From assembly GCA_965202905.1 (NCBI GenBank), contig OZ241868.1, positions 3,038,001 through 3,102,000 on the forward strand: DNA of 64,000 nt, written 5' to 3'. The notes under the pieces were generated by a model. That model ran no database searches, was not told where the DNA came from, and worked only from the letters and a program-made list of their open reading frames with translations. Of the stretch, positions 18,173 to 26,762 are shown piece after piece. Made by a program: the position numbers and the translations under genes. The stretch comes from CAYFYS01 sp965202905 (GTDB lineage: Bacteria; Pseudomonadota; Alphaproteobacteria; MPNO01). Numbering within the stretch: position 1 is the first letter of the stretch; each line of letters opens with the position of its first letter.

Positions 18173-18463
18173 CGCCGGTCCGGCTCCTCCGTTCGACAGG
18201 ACAGACGATGCAGATCGCCGCCGGCGCGGCGACCGGGCCGTCCCCGGCGATCGTGCATTGCAGGCGCTGATTGTGAACCTCCATCGGTGCGCGCGAGGAT
18301 AGCCGGGCTGCCGGGACCGCGTCCACCCCGGCGCCGGGCGTCGCGGCGCGGTAAGCCGGCTGACGGCGCCCCGCCGCGGGCCGGGCGCGGCCGGTTCGGG
18401 GGTGACACCGGGCCCGGCCGGGTCCATATAGGGAGCCGAAGCGCCATTACGAAGGGAACCGAT

Positions 18464-19897
18464 GTGGCCGATCTGGCAACCACCGACGAGCTGTTCTTCG
18501 ATCGCACCGGGCTCGACCGCGCGCGGGTCGAGCGCACGCTTGCCGATGCGCTGGCCGGCGCCGATGACGGCGAGCTGTTCATCGAGTACCGCCAGTCGGA
18601 GGGGCTGGTCTTCGACGACGGCAGGTTGAAGACCGCCTCGTTCGATACCAGCCAGGGCTTTGGCCTGCGCGCGGTGGCGGGCGAGACGACCGGCTACGCC
18701 CACGCCGCGGAGATCTCCGAGGCCGCGATCGAGCGTGCGGCGCAGACCGTCAGGGCCGTCCGCGCGGGTTACGGCGGGACCGCCGCCGAGGGCCCGGCAG
18801 CGACCAACACGTCGCTCTATGCCGAGGCCAACCCGCTCGGAGAAGTCCCCTTCGAGGCCAAGGTCAAGCTGCTGCAGGACATCGACGCCTATGCCCGCGG
18901 GCTGGACGCCCGGGTCACCCAGGTCGTCGCCTCGATCGCCGGCGAATGGCAGGCGATCCAGATCATCCGGGCCGACGGCCGGCGGGCGGCCGACATCCGC
19001 CCGCTGGTCCGGATCAACGTCGCGATCGTCGCCGCGGACGGCGACCGGATGGAGACCGGCAGCCACGGCGCCGGCGGCCGCACGTCCTATGGCGCCTACC
19101 TGGCCGAGGATTCCTGGAAGGCGCAGGTCGACGAGGCGCTGCGCCAGGCGCTGGTCAATCTCGAATCGGTCCCGGCGCCGGCCGGCGAGATGCCGGTGGT
19201 GCTCGGTCCCGGCTGGCCCGGCATCCTGCTGCACGAGGCGATCGGCCACGGGCTCGAAGGCGACTTCAACCGCAAGAAGACCTCGGCATTCGCGGGGCTG
19301 ATGGGCGAGCGGATCGCCGCGCCCGGCGTCACCGTGGTCGATGACGGCGCCATAGCCGACCGGCGCGGCTCGCTCAGCGTCGACGACGAGGGCACGCCGG
19401 GCCAGAGCACCACGCTGATCGAGGACGGCGTCCTGACCGGCTACATGCAGGATCGGCTGAACGCCCGGCTGATGGGCGTCGCGCCGACCGGCAACGGACG
19501 GCGGGAGAGCTTCGCCCACGCGCCGATGCCGCGGATGACCAACACCTGCATGCTGTCGGGCGAGCGCAGCAAGGACGAGATCATCGCCGCGGTGCCGAAG
19601 GGGCTGTACGCGGTCAATTTCGGCGGCGGCCAGGTCGACATCACTTCGGGCAAGTTCGTCTTCACCGCCTCGGAGGCCTATCTGATCGAGGACGGACGGA
19701 TCGCCGCGCCGGTCAAGGGCGCGACCCTGATCGGCAATGGTCCCGACGTGCTGACCCGCGTGCGCATGATCGGCAACGACATGACGCTCGACCCCGGCGT
19801 CGGAACGTGCGGCAAGGACGGCCAGGGGGTGCCTGTGGGGGTCGGACAGCCGACGTTGCTGATCGACAACCTGACGGTCGGCGGCACGGCGGCCTGA
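18464..19897 (+). CDS. tldD: Metalloprotease TldD
   Basis: Partner of TldE/PmbA in the TldD/E zinc protease, which trims leader peptides and unfolded peptides. The 477-residue product has the zinc motif HEAIGHGLEGDFN and the C-terminal GVGQPTLLIDNLTVGG typical of TldD. The GTG at 18464 has AAGGGA upstream; the overlapping ATG at 18462 is out of frame. No tldE is seen here. TldD/E can mature RiPP leaders (microcin B17), which is of interest given the leader-like peptide ORFs at 22.1 and 56.0 kb, but a link is speculation. A 7-bp hairpin at 19915-19933 follows the stop. Confidence 0.95.
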   Translation: MADLATTDELFFDRTGLDRARVERTLADALAGADDGELFIEYRQSEGLVFDDGRLKTASFDTSQGFGLRAVAGETTGYAHAAEISEAAIERAAQTVRAVRAGYGGTAAEGPAATNTSLYAEANPLGEVPFEAKVKLLQDIDAYARGLDARVTQVVASIAGEWQAIQIIRADGRRAADIRPLVRINVAIVAADGDRMETGSHGAGGRTSYGAYLAEDSWKAQVDEALRQALVNLESVPAPAGEMPVVLGPGWPGILLHEAIGHGLEGDFNRKKTSAFAGLMGERIAAPGVTVVDDGAIADRRGSLSVDDEGTPGQSTTLIEDGVLTGYMQDRLNARLMGVAPTGNGRRESFAHAPMPRMTNTCMLSGERSKDEIIAAVPKGLYAVNFGGGQVDITSGKFVFTASEAYLIEDGRIAAPVKGATLIGNGPDVLTRVRMIGNDMTLDPGVGTCGKDGQGVPVGVGQPTLLIDNLTVGGTAA

Positions 19898-20109
19898 GAG
19901 CGGCTCACAAGCCCCGGCATGTTTTCCATGCCGCGGACGGTGCCGGTGATCGTCCCGGTCGATAGCGACAAGAAGGTCGCGGCGCCCACGCGCCGTAGGG
20001 CTCGACTGCAAGTGCGATCCGGTTCTACGACAGGTCGTCGGCTCGCGCAATGGAGACGGACAAGCCGGTATCCCCGGCAACGGAAAGGGCAAGCCAAGCC
20101 ACGGCAATC

Positions 20110-20780
20110 ATGAAGCGCATTGTGTGCCTGGCCAACTCCCGAAAATTGAACGGCCGTTGTATCGCAGGCAAGGAGTGGCAGGACAACCGGCCGGGAGAGT
20201 GGATTCGACCTGTTAGCGATCGGGAAAACGAAGAAGTCTCGAGTACGAACGCCAGTACGAAGACGGCAGTGATCCACGGGTTCTCGACATCATGAGGGTC
20301 CCCTGTCGTCTCACAGGCCAAAGAACCATCAACAGGAGAACTGGCTGATCGATGCCGATCGTTACTGGATCAAGGAGCGCACCCTTTCCCGGAGTGAATT
20401 GCGGCGACTCGTCGATCGGATCGAATTTTTGTGGACAGATGGGTACAGCACCCGAGCTGGTCGCAACGACAGGATTCCGCGCGTCGGTGAACTCGTTGGG
20501 CGATTCACTACGTCTGATCCATGTGGATCATTTGCACCTCTCCGTGTTCAAGCCTGGAGAGGAATTTGGTGAAGAGGCGGGTGCAGGGGCGATTTTTGCA
20601 CGCTGGAACGGACTATGCGCGGATCGGATCCTTTCTATGAGCGCGCGTATCTCGCAAACCCGGACGGCGAATACGAAATTGGCGAGGCCTTCTTGACAAT
20701 CAGTCTGGGAGAACCGTACGAGGGCGCGTGCTACAAGCTCATAGCGCTATCATTCAGCCTGGAGAGGCGGCGGGGCCATC
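20110..20780 (+). pseudogene. Decayed dual-OB-type gene
   Basis: Reading frames that continue one another cover a ~220-residue protein but need several frameshifts. The pieces, in order, are MKRIVCLANSRKLNGRCIAG with GEWIRPVSDRE; then EYERQYEDGSDPRVLDIM; then NWLIDADRYWIKERTLS with LVDRIEFLWTDG; then LIHVDHLHLSVFKPGEEF; and finally DPFYERAYLANPDGEYEIG with TISLGEPYEGACYKLIA. The start resembles proteins annotated as dual OB domain-containing, often found beside DUF488 genes. I infer a family member inactivated by indels. Function of the family is not established. Confidence 0.6.
20120..20149. repeat. 30-bp direct repeat, first copy (with a second short repeat nearby)
   Basis: These 30 bases, coding for VCLANSRKL at the start of the dual-OB relic, recur exactly at 21149-21178. 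A second 25-base element at 20080-20104 recurs with one mismatch at 20970-20994 inside the DUF488 relic. Both pairs are in direct orientation. Confidence 0.85.
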
Positions 20781-21178
20781 ATGCGGGGCGAGCGGTTCTG
20801 ACGATCGGGCACTCCAATCACTCGCTGGATACCTTCGCAAGCGGACATGGTTCAGCGCGGACAGATGTGCGTTCGGCCCCCTATAGCCGATTCAATCCGC
20901 AATTCAACCGCGAGTCGCTCAAAGACGGAACAAGCCGCAATATCGGACGCGAACTCGGCCGATCGGACGACGGAAAGGGCAAGCCACGCCACGGAGGGCC
21001 TCGAACGCGTGGCCCAAGGGGCAAAGAAATACCGTGTCGCGCTGATGTGTGCGGAGAAGGAGCCGCTCGAATGCCACCGCACCATCCTCGTCGGTCGCAA
21101 ATCATCCTCTGCGAGCGCTGGAGCCGCACGAAGAAACGATGGACCGGCTTGTGTGCCTGGCCAACTCCCGAAAATTGA
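20781..21178 (+). pseudogene. Decayed DUF488 gene
   Basis: Recognisable DUF488 segments lie in order but in different frames: LTIGHSNHSLDTF at the start, DVRSAPYSRFNPQFNRESLK, GLERVAQGAKKYRVALMCAE and then KEPLECHRTILVGR, with LEPHEETMDRLV at the end. The Cys-x6-CHR segment is the family signature. Two internal stretches are missing and at least three frameshifts separate the pieces, including one base lost just after the expected ATG at 20781. The last codons run into a copy of the dual-OB start (30-bp repeat), suggesting recombination between neighbouring genes. Confidence 0.7.
21149..21178. repeat. 30-bp direct repeat, second copy
   Basis: Exact copy of 20120-20149, located at the 3' end of the DUF488 relic 38 bases before the intact DUF488 gene. 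Confidence 0.85.
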
Positions 21179-21216
21179 GATGATAAGCCGTCAGATAAAA
21201 TCGGGCGAAACGCTCC

Positions 21217-21759
21217 ATGAAGTTGTTTACCATCGGGTTCACCAGGAAAACCGCGGAACGCTTCTTCGGATTGCTCGGCGAATCCGGGACCAGATGCATT
21301 GTGGACGTGCGGATCAACAACGTGTCGCAGCTCGCGGGCTTCGCGAAGAAAAACGACCTCGACTGGTTCCTGCGGAAGATTTGTCGGATAGAGTACATTC
21401 ATCTGCCGGAACTGGCGCCGACGAAGGAGCTGCTGGATGACTACCGGAAGCGCCGGTGCGATTGGAACACATATGCGGCTCGGTTTCTGGACCTCATGCG
21501 TCAACGCCGCATCCAGGAGACAATTCCGAGGGAGGTGGTTGCGGAGGGCTGCCTGTTGTGCAGCGAGGACAAGCCGCATCACTGTCACCGACGGCTCGTG
21601 GCAGAGTATTTGAAGCGCCACTGGGGAAACGTCGAAATCGTCCACCTCGGGTGTCCGCCCGATCCGTCCCGGCGGCGCGCCGACACCGCAACGCCGGACA
21701 AGCCGCACCCCGCGCCCAGGAATGAGCCCTGCCGAGTGTCTCGCCACCTCGTCAAATAA
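21217..21759 (+). CDS. DUF488 family protein
   Basis: An intact 180-residue DUF488 protein. It begins MKLFTIGFTRKTAERFFGLL, contains IVDVRINNVSQLAGFAKKNDL and ends its domain with CLLCSEDKPHHCHRRLVAEYL, the conserved Cys/His segment of the family. The biochemical role is unknown; the fold and conserved Cys and His hint at metal, nucleotide or sulfur chemistry. It follows two decayed genes of the dual-OB and DUF488 families, so it is the survivor of a three-gene module. The last ~35 residues are arginine/proline-rich and probably unstructured. Confidence 0.85.
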   Translation: MKLFTIGFTRKTAERFFGLLGESGTRCIVDVRINNVSQLAGFAKKNDLDWFLRKICRIEYIHLPELAPTKELLDDYRKRRCDWNTYAARFLDLMRQRRIQETIPREVVAEGCLLCSEDKPHHCHRRLVAEYLKRHWGNVEIVHLGCPPDPSRRRADTATPDKPHPAPRNEPCRVSRHLVK

Positions 21760-22109
21760 GCCCAAGCCGAATAACCCCAGAAGGTGTCGGCAGTGGGACA
21801 AAAATCTTTGCGAACGGTCTGGGTGAACGGTCTGGATTTTGGGCCAAAAATCCAACCGGAATCGGGCTGGAAATTCGGGCCGGGACCGGCGGCGGGGCGC
21901 GCGCGGCTGTCGAGGCGATGGCAAACCGGACGGATCGCCCGGACGGCCCGATCCTCCCAGCGGCGTAGCATGACGCCGGCGCCGGACATGAGGCTTGTTA
22001 GCGACAGAGGGGCTTGACGCGGCTGGCCGACCACGCATAAGGTTTTGCATGGTCGGGAGCGTCGTGCGATAGTAGCCGGACCGGCCGAAGCCAGGAAGGA
22101 GAATGAGAC

Positions 22110-22287
22110 GTGAAAAAGATCATCGAGGCTGTCACCCCCCCCCCCCCCCCCCCGCGTGAGGGATAGCAGCGCGGAGTCGACGCGCTGGACCCGGCCGATG
22201 ATCCGCGAACTGGGCCGCGTCACGGGGACGGAAGCCGGCCCACATTCAGAGCACTCCGAGACTGCTTTTCATAACGTAGAGTCGTAG
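22110..22287 (+). pseudogene. Leader-like peptide ORF, copy 1, out of frame at a C-run
   Basis: A GTG at 22110, preceded by AGGAAGGAGAATGAGAC, opens the same ORF that is intact in copy 2 (55887-56051). After MKKIIEAVT the frame enters 19 consecutive C and, as sequenced, stops at the TAG at 22164. The downstream part from 22171 to the TAG at 22285 is identical to copy 2, but sits one base out of frame. A run of 18, 15 or 21 C would restore an ORF; with 18 C it is about 58 residues. Could be decayed, phase-variable, or affected by sequencing error in the homopolymer. Confidence 0.5.
22135..22153. repeat. Homopolymer of 19 C
   Basis: Nineteen consecutive C on the plus strand inside the peptide ORF. 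Copy 2 has only five C at the matching place, followed by CTCGCGAAGGACAGC. Runs of this length are hypermutable by slipped-strand mispairing and also error-prone in sequencing. Confidence 0.9.
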
Positions 22288-22925
22288 GATAGCGCGGCGA
22301 TCAGGCTTGGCGCTACGGGTTCCATGCCGGACAGGCGCCCGACGCCCTGAAGGCCCTCGGCGGACGGACTCCCGAAAGTCTTTCGACCGACGAACGGCCG
22401 GCCGGAGCCCTCCCGTCTCACATGTCCTGATCCGGGGCGTTCGCTCGACGTTTCCGGGGAGGTTCCGCAATCGTCCTCCCTGCATCCGGCAGGGGCAAGT
22501 CCGGGTAGGGCATTCCCGCCGTGTCCGGCGTCTCTCTATCGGCGCATCCCGATCCAACGCCAACCCGACCGCCGCGAAGCCGGTCACCGTGGGCGGCAGC
22601 GGCGGCGTGGACCCTGCCCGAACGGCCGTGCAGGATTACCGGCCCGTCTTCCTCACGGGCGCGGCCGACCCCACGACCCCGCCCGGATTTACCGCCGTTT
22701 AAGCGCCCCTGAAACGCCCCGAAATTCCCCGTTTACGGCCGGTTCAAGCCCCGTCCAAGCCCGGATTCGCAAAGACTTTCGTCTACCCCGCCAAAATCCC
22801 CCCAACCCCCTGGGTTTCCGGCACCTTCCCGGCATCTTCCGGATTCACAAAGACTTTCGTCCCCCTACAGTGTCGGCAGCGTTCCGGACGACCTCCTGCA
22901 TGACCGGGGCGGGGCCGGTCGATGA

Positions 22926-24290
22926 CTAATATGCGAACTCGCGGAACAGCGGGTCGATGCTGCCGTTCCAGGCGTTGTGGAAGCGTTCGAGCTTGGCTTC
23001 GGCCGGGCAGTAGCCACGGCGGACGATCTCATCGAGCGCGCCGAGGAAGCCTGTCTCGTCGTCGCCGACCCGGTCGAGCCGCGCGCGGGCGCGCAGGCCG
23101 GCATGCGCGATCTCCAGCACTTCGCCGGCGACCTCGCACAGGGTCCGGCCGCGGAACGGGGTGTGCAGCGCCTCGATCGGCGTCCGGCTGCGCAGCATCC
23201 GATGCTCCTCGATCGTCCAGTCGCCGATCATCTCGCAGGCGGCATCGAGCGCCGCGCCGTCGTAGAGCAGCCCGACCCACAGCGCGGGCAGCGCGCACAG
23301 CCGCCGCCACGGCCCGCCGTCGGCCCCGCGCATCTCGATGTAGCGCTTCAGCCGCACCTCGGGGAACAGCGTCGTCACATGGTTGACCCAATCCGACATC
23401 GTCGGGACCTCGCCCGGCAGGATCGCGAGCTTTCCGTCCAGAAAGTCGCGGAACGACAGGCCCGAGGCGTCGAGATACTTGCCGTCGCGGTAGACGAAGT
23501 ACATCGGCACGTCGAGCACGTAATCGACATAGCGCTCGAATCCCATGCCGTCCTCGAAGACGAAGGGAAGGATGCCGCAACGGTCCGGATCGGTGTCCTC
23601 CCACACATGGCTACGGTAGGAGTAGTAGCCGCTCGGCCTGCCCTCGACAAACGGCGAGTTGGCGAAAAGCGCGGTCGCGACCGGCTGCAGCGCGAGGCCC
23701 ACGCGGTACTTCCGGACCATGTCGGCCTCTGAAGCGAAGTCGAGGTTCACCTGGACAGTGCAGGTCCGCACCATCATGTCGAGCCCGAGATTTCCTTTCC
23801 TGGGCATGTACTCGCGCATGATGCGGTAGCGGCCCTTGGGCATCCACGGCATGTCTTCGCGCTTCCATTTGGGGTGGAAGCCCAGGCCGAGCAGGCCGAC
23901 GCCGAGTTCGTCGGCGACTTCCTTGACCTCGGCGAGATGCGTGTGGACCTCGTCGCAGGTCTGGTGGATGGTCTCCAGCGGCGCGCCGGACAGTTCGAGC
24001 TGGCCGCCCGGCTCCAGCGAGACGTTGCAGTCGCCCTTGGTGAGCGCGATCGTGTTGCCGTTCTCGGTCACCTTCTTCCAGCCGAACCGCGTGAGCCGGT
24101 CGAGGAACGCGCCGATCCCCCAAGGCCCCTCGTAAGGCGCCGGCGCGAGGTTCTCGGCGTGGAAGACGAACTTCTCGTGCTCGGCGCCGATGCGCCAGTC
24201 GGCCTGCGGCTTGCAGCCGGCTTCGAGGTATTCGACCAGCTCGCGCCGGTCTTCGATCGGGGCTCCCGTGGCGGATGGAGGCGCGGCCAT
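22926..24290 (-). CDS. gshA: Glutamate-cysteine ligase
   Basis: First step of glutathione synthesis, ligating Glu and Cys with ATP. The 454-residue product belongs to the plant/alphaproteobacterial class (GCS2 type), with RIGAEHEKFVF near residue 35, LEPGGQLELSG, RTCTVQVNLDFASE and IEMRGADGGPW. The start MAAPPSATGAP carries a short variable leader before the conserved core. It is followed on the same strand by nothing but repeat copy 1 and lies just downstream of rsmE with a 20-base gap. Confidence 0.94.
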   Translation of the reverse strand: MAAPPSATGAPIEDRRELVEYLEAGCKPQADWRIGAEHEKFVFHAENLAPAPYEGPWGIGAFLDRLTRFGWKKVTENGNTIALTKGDCNVSLEPGGQLELSGAPLETIHQTCDEVHTHLAEVKEVADELGVGLLGLGFHPKWKREDMPWMPKGRYRIMREYMPRKGNLGLDMMVRTCTVQVNLDFASEADMVRKYRVGLALQPVATALFANSPFVEGRPSGYYSYRSHVWEDTDPDRCGILPFVFEDGMGFERYVDYVLDVPMYFVYRDGKYLDASGLSFRDFLDGKLAILPGEVPTMSDWVNHVTTLFPEVRLKRYIEMRGADGGPWRRLCALPALWVGLLYDGAALDAACEMIGDWTIEEHRMLRSRTPIEALHTPFRGRTLCEVAGEVLEIAHAGLRARARLDRVGDDETGFLGALDEIVRRGYCPAEAKLERFHNAWNGSIDPLFREFAY

Positions 24291-24310
24291 GCCCTGGCTC
24301 TATCCCCGCC

Positions 24311-25072
24311 CTAGCGCGGCCCGGCCGCCGCATCGGCGTCGTCGTCGGCCGCCCAGTCACCCCGGATAGCCTGCCGACACGCCAGCGCGGCCAAGGCCGC
24401 GGTCTCCGCGCGCATGAGCCGCCGGCCGAGGTCGATCGCGATGACGCTTCGGTGCGCCCGCAGCCGCGCCCGCTCGTCGTCGTCGAAGCCGCCCTCCGGC
24501 CCGACCAGGATCGCCGCCGGCGCCGGGCTCTCCTCGCCGAACACCCGGGCGGCCGGGCGGCCGCCGCCGGTCTCGTCGCACCAGTAGAGGCGCCGGCGGT
24601 CGGGCCAGTCCGCCAGCACGGACGCCAGCGGGGCCGGCGCGAAGACCGCCGGCACGCTCAGCCGGCCGCATTGCTCGGCCGCCTCCACGGCGTTCGCACG
24701 CAGCCGCGCGAGGCCGACCCGCGCGGCGTTGGTCCGCGCGGTGGTAACGGGCCAAAGCGCCGAGGCGCCCAGCTCGGTCGCCTTGCCGGCCAGAAAATCG
24801 GTCGGCGCCCGCTTGATTGGGCTGAACACCAGCCACAGATCGGGCTCGGGCGCCGGCGCGCGCGTTGCCGCGCCGAGCCGGATCGAGCAGCGGCGCTTGC
24901 CGATATCCTCGATGACCGCGCCGAACTCGCCGTCGGTCGCGTTGAAAACCGAAAGTGCGGCGCCGCTTCCCATCCGGAGCACCGTGCCCAGGTGGTACAC
25001 GCGCTCGGGGGCCATTTCGATCACGCGCTCCGGCATCAGTGTCTCATCTAGGTGAACCCGGACGTTGGGCAT
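24311..25072 (-). CDS. rsmE: 16S rRNA (uracil-1498-N3)-methyltransferase
   Basis: SPOUT-type methyltransferase for m3U1498 of 16S rRNA. The 253-residue product has the N-terminal PUA-like RVHLDETLMPERVIE, the cofactor knot LVGPEGGFDDDERA and LGRRLMRAETAALAAL, both family signatures. The ATG at 25072 gives MPNVRVHLDETL, the expected start; an upstream in-frame extension antisense to ubiA is not coding. It probably forms an operon with gshA and is divergent from ubiA with about 110 bases between starts. Confidence 0.93.
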   Translation of the reverse strand: MPNVRVHLDETLMPERVIEMAPERVYHLGTVLRMGSGAALSVFNATDGEFGAVIEDIGKRRCSIRLGAATRAPAPEPDLWLVFSPIKRAPTDFLAGKATELGASALWPVTTARTNAARVGLARLRANAVEAAEQCGRLSVPAVFAPAPLASVLADWPDRRRLYWCDETGGGRPAARVFGEESPAPAAILVGPEGGFDDDERARLRAHRSVIAIDLGRRLMRAETAALAALACRQAIRGDWAADDDADAAAGPR

Positions 25073-25183
25073 CTGTGGTTTCGGTTCCTTTGGCGCCGGC
25101 GCGGACGGCGCGAGGATATGATCGTCCCGGCAAGCCGAGCCGGATATAGTCGGGCGCGCGCCAAAGAGCAATATCGGGCTTCG

Positions 25184-26116
25184 ATGTCGAGGTTGAGCCA
25201 AACGTCGGCGAGCGACATCCCGCGCGGCGGCTGGGTCGACCGGTTCGCGCCCGCCGCGCTGCGTCCCTATGCCAGGCTGGCGCGGCTCGACAGGCCGATC
25301 GGCGCCTGGCTGCTGCTGTTCCCGTGCTGGTGGTCGATCGCGTTGGCCTCGCCCGACCCGCTGTCCTGGGCGAGCCTCCGGCTGTTCGCGCTCTTCGGCG
25401 TCGGCGCGCTGGTCATGCGGGGCGCGGGCTGTACCTACAACGACATCTGCGACAAGGATTTCGATGCCCGGGTAGAGCGTACCCGGGACCGGCCGCTGCC
25501 GAGCGGCGAGGTCTCGGTGCGGGCGGCGGTGGTCTTCCTTTCGGGCCAGCTCGCGCTGGGCCTGCTGATCCTGCTGTCGCTGAACAGGTTTGCCATCTTC
25601 GTCGGCGTCGCCTCGCTGGTTCTGGTCTTCACCTATCCGCTGATGAAACGGGTGACGTTCTGGCCTCAGCTCGTCCTCGGTCTGACCTTCAACTGGGGCG
25701 CGTTCCTCGGCTGGGCGGCGGTGCGCGGCGATCTCGGCTGGGCGCCGGCGCTGCTCTATGCCGGCGGCATCTTCTGGACCCTGGGATACGATACGATCTA
25801 CGCCCACCAGGATCGGCGCGATGACCCCGGCGCGGGGGTCAAATCCTCGGCCCGGGCGCTCGGGCTGGGCAGCAAGCCCTGGCTGATGCTCTTCTATATC
25901 GTCGCGGCCTGCCTGTTGGCCGTTGCCGGGCGCGCCGCCGGCATGGCCTGGCCGTTCTTCGCGATTCTCGCAATCGGCGCCGCGCAACTCGCCTGGCAGG
26001 TCGCCGCCGTCGACATCGACGCGCCCAAGGACTGTCTTGCCAAGTTTCGTTCGAACAGGCTGTTCGGTTGGCTGATGCTGGCGGGCGCGGTCATCGCCCA
26101 GCGCGCCGCGGCGTAG
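25184..26116 (+). CDS. ubiA: 4-hydroxybenzoate polyprenyltransferase
   Basis: Membrane prenyltransferase that attaches the isoprenoid tail to 4-hydroxybenzoate in ubiquinone synthesis. The 310-residue protein has both Asp-rich motifs, NDICDKDFD near residue 85 and GYDTIYAHQDRRDD near residue 205, set among about eight hydrophobic helices. The ATG at 25184 gives MSRLSQTSASD; the open frame extends further upstream but overlaps the rsmE promoter side. Its 3' end overlaps the convergent mobA by 26 bases. Confidence 0.95.
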   Translation: MSRLSQTSASDIPRGGWVDRFAPAALRPYARLARLDRPIGAWLLLFPCWWSIALASPDPLSWASLRLFALFGVGALVMRGAGCTYNDICDKDFDARVERTRDRPLPSGEVSVRAAVVFLSGQLALGLLILLSLNRFAIFVGVASLVLVFTYPLMKRVTFWPQLVLGLTFNWGAFLGWAAVRGDLGWAPALLYAGGIFWTLGYDTIYAHQDRRDDPGAGVKSSARALGLGSKPWLMLFYIVAACLLAVAGRAAGMAWPFFAILAIGAAQLAWQVAAVDIDAPKDCLAKFRSNRLFGWLMLAGAVIAQRAAA

Positions 26117-26762
26117 GCCGGGTCCGGTCGGCCGCGCCGGCCTCCAGGTCCCGGATCAGCCCCTCGGCGTCGGCCAGGTCCTCCGGCCGGTTGAGGTTGA
26201 AGAACGGATCGACGGGCCGGGCGGAGAAGTCCTCGATCGCCAGCCCGTAGCGCGCGGTCCAGCGGTCGACCTTTCTGATCTTCTCCTCGACGACCGCCCG
26301 GCGCAGCGCCCCGGCCAGCGCCACGGGCCACAGGGCGAAGACCGGGTGGTCCCGGCCTGCGGATCGGGCGCAGGCGAGTTCGGCCCCTTCGGCGTCCATC
26401 CGGCGGCGAAGCCGGGCGACGAGGTCGCGCGGCAGGAAGGGCGCATCGCAGGCGAAGCTCGCGACGTGGGTGTAGCGCGGCGTATGCGCGGCCGCCCAGT
26501 CCAGCCCGGTCAGCACGCCGGCCAGCGGTCCGGCAAATCCTTCGACCGAATCGGCGGCGACCGGCAGCCCGGTCGCCGCGAACCGCGCCGGATCGCCGTT
26601 GGCGTTGAGCACCAGCGCCTCGACCTGCGGCGCGGCGCGTTCGATCACGCGGTCGAGGATCGTCCGCCCGCCGATCGGCCGCAGCGCCTTGTCACCGCCG
26701 CCCATGCGCCGGGACAGCCCGCCGGCCAGGATCACGCCCGCGACGCGCGGCTCAGCCGGCAT
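26091..26762 (-). CDS. mobA: Molybdenum cofactor guanylyltransferase
   Basis: Adds GMP to molybdopterin to form the guanine dinucleotide cofactor. The 223-residue product has the nucleotidyltransferase loop ILAGGLSRRMGGGDKAL, VASFACDAPFLPRDLV and PFFNLNRPEDLADAE at the C-terminus. The ATG at 26762 lies 11 bases inside the upstream GIY-YIG gene, so the two are coupled. Part of a molybdenum cofactor group with fdhD (same strand) and moaA (divergent). Confidence 0.94.
   Translation of the reverse strand: MPAEPRVAGVILAGGLSRRMGGGDKALRPIGGRTILDRVIERAAPQVEALVLNANGDPARFAATGLPVAADSVEGFAGPLAGVLTGLDWAAAHTPRYTHVASFACDAPFLPRDLVARLRRRMDAEGAELACARSAGRDHPVFALWPVALAGALRRAVVEEKIRKVDRWTARYGLAIEDFSARPVDPFFNLNRPEDLADAEGLIRDLEAGAADRTRPTPRRAGR

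Larger units (their letters stand above)
21869..22860 (+). repeat. Dispersed ~1 kb repeat, copy 1 (inverted relative to copy 2)
   Basis: This stretch aligns over nearly its whole length with the reverse complement of 55392-56310. Long blocks are identical or nearly so, separated by small indels, for example the block from GGACGGAAGCCGGCCCACAT through the gene-sized middle. Copy 1 has an extra segment near 22480-22510 and a 19-C run at 22135. Near its right end the phrase GGATTCGCAAAGACTTTCGT occurs twice with small changes. No transposase or terminal target duplication was seen. The only plausible gene inside is the peptide ORF at 22110. From 22288 to 22925 I see no other gene. Confidence 0.88.

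Noticed and set aside
18173..20107. Upstream extension of the M32 carboxypeptidase frame to a 1149-residue protein
   Set aside because: The extra part is antisense to tldD and the conserved N-terminus begins at 18172.
20025..20321. Minus-strand frame with a signal-peptide-like segment near the dual-OB relic
   Set aside because: The hydrophobic segment is the complement of the dual-OB start region and has no conserved domain after it.
22307..22702. 131-codon plus-strand frame inside repeat copy 1
   Set aside because: The matching frame in copy 2 diverges after small indels, so the reading frame is not conserved between the copies.
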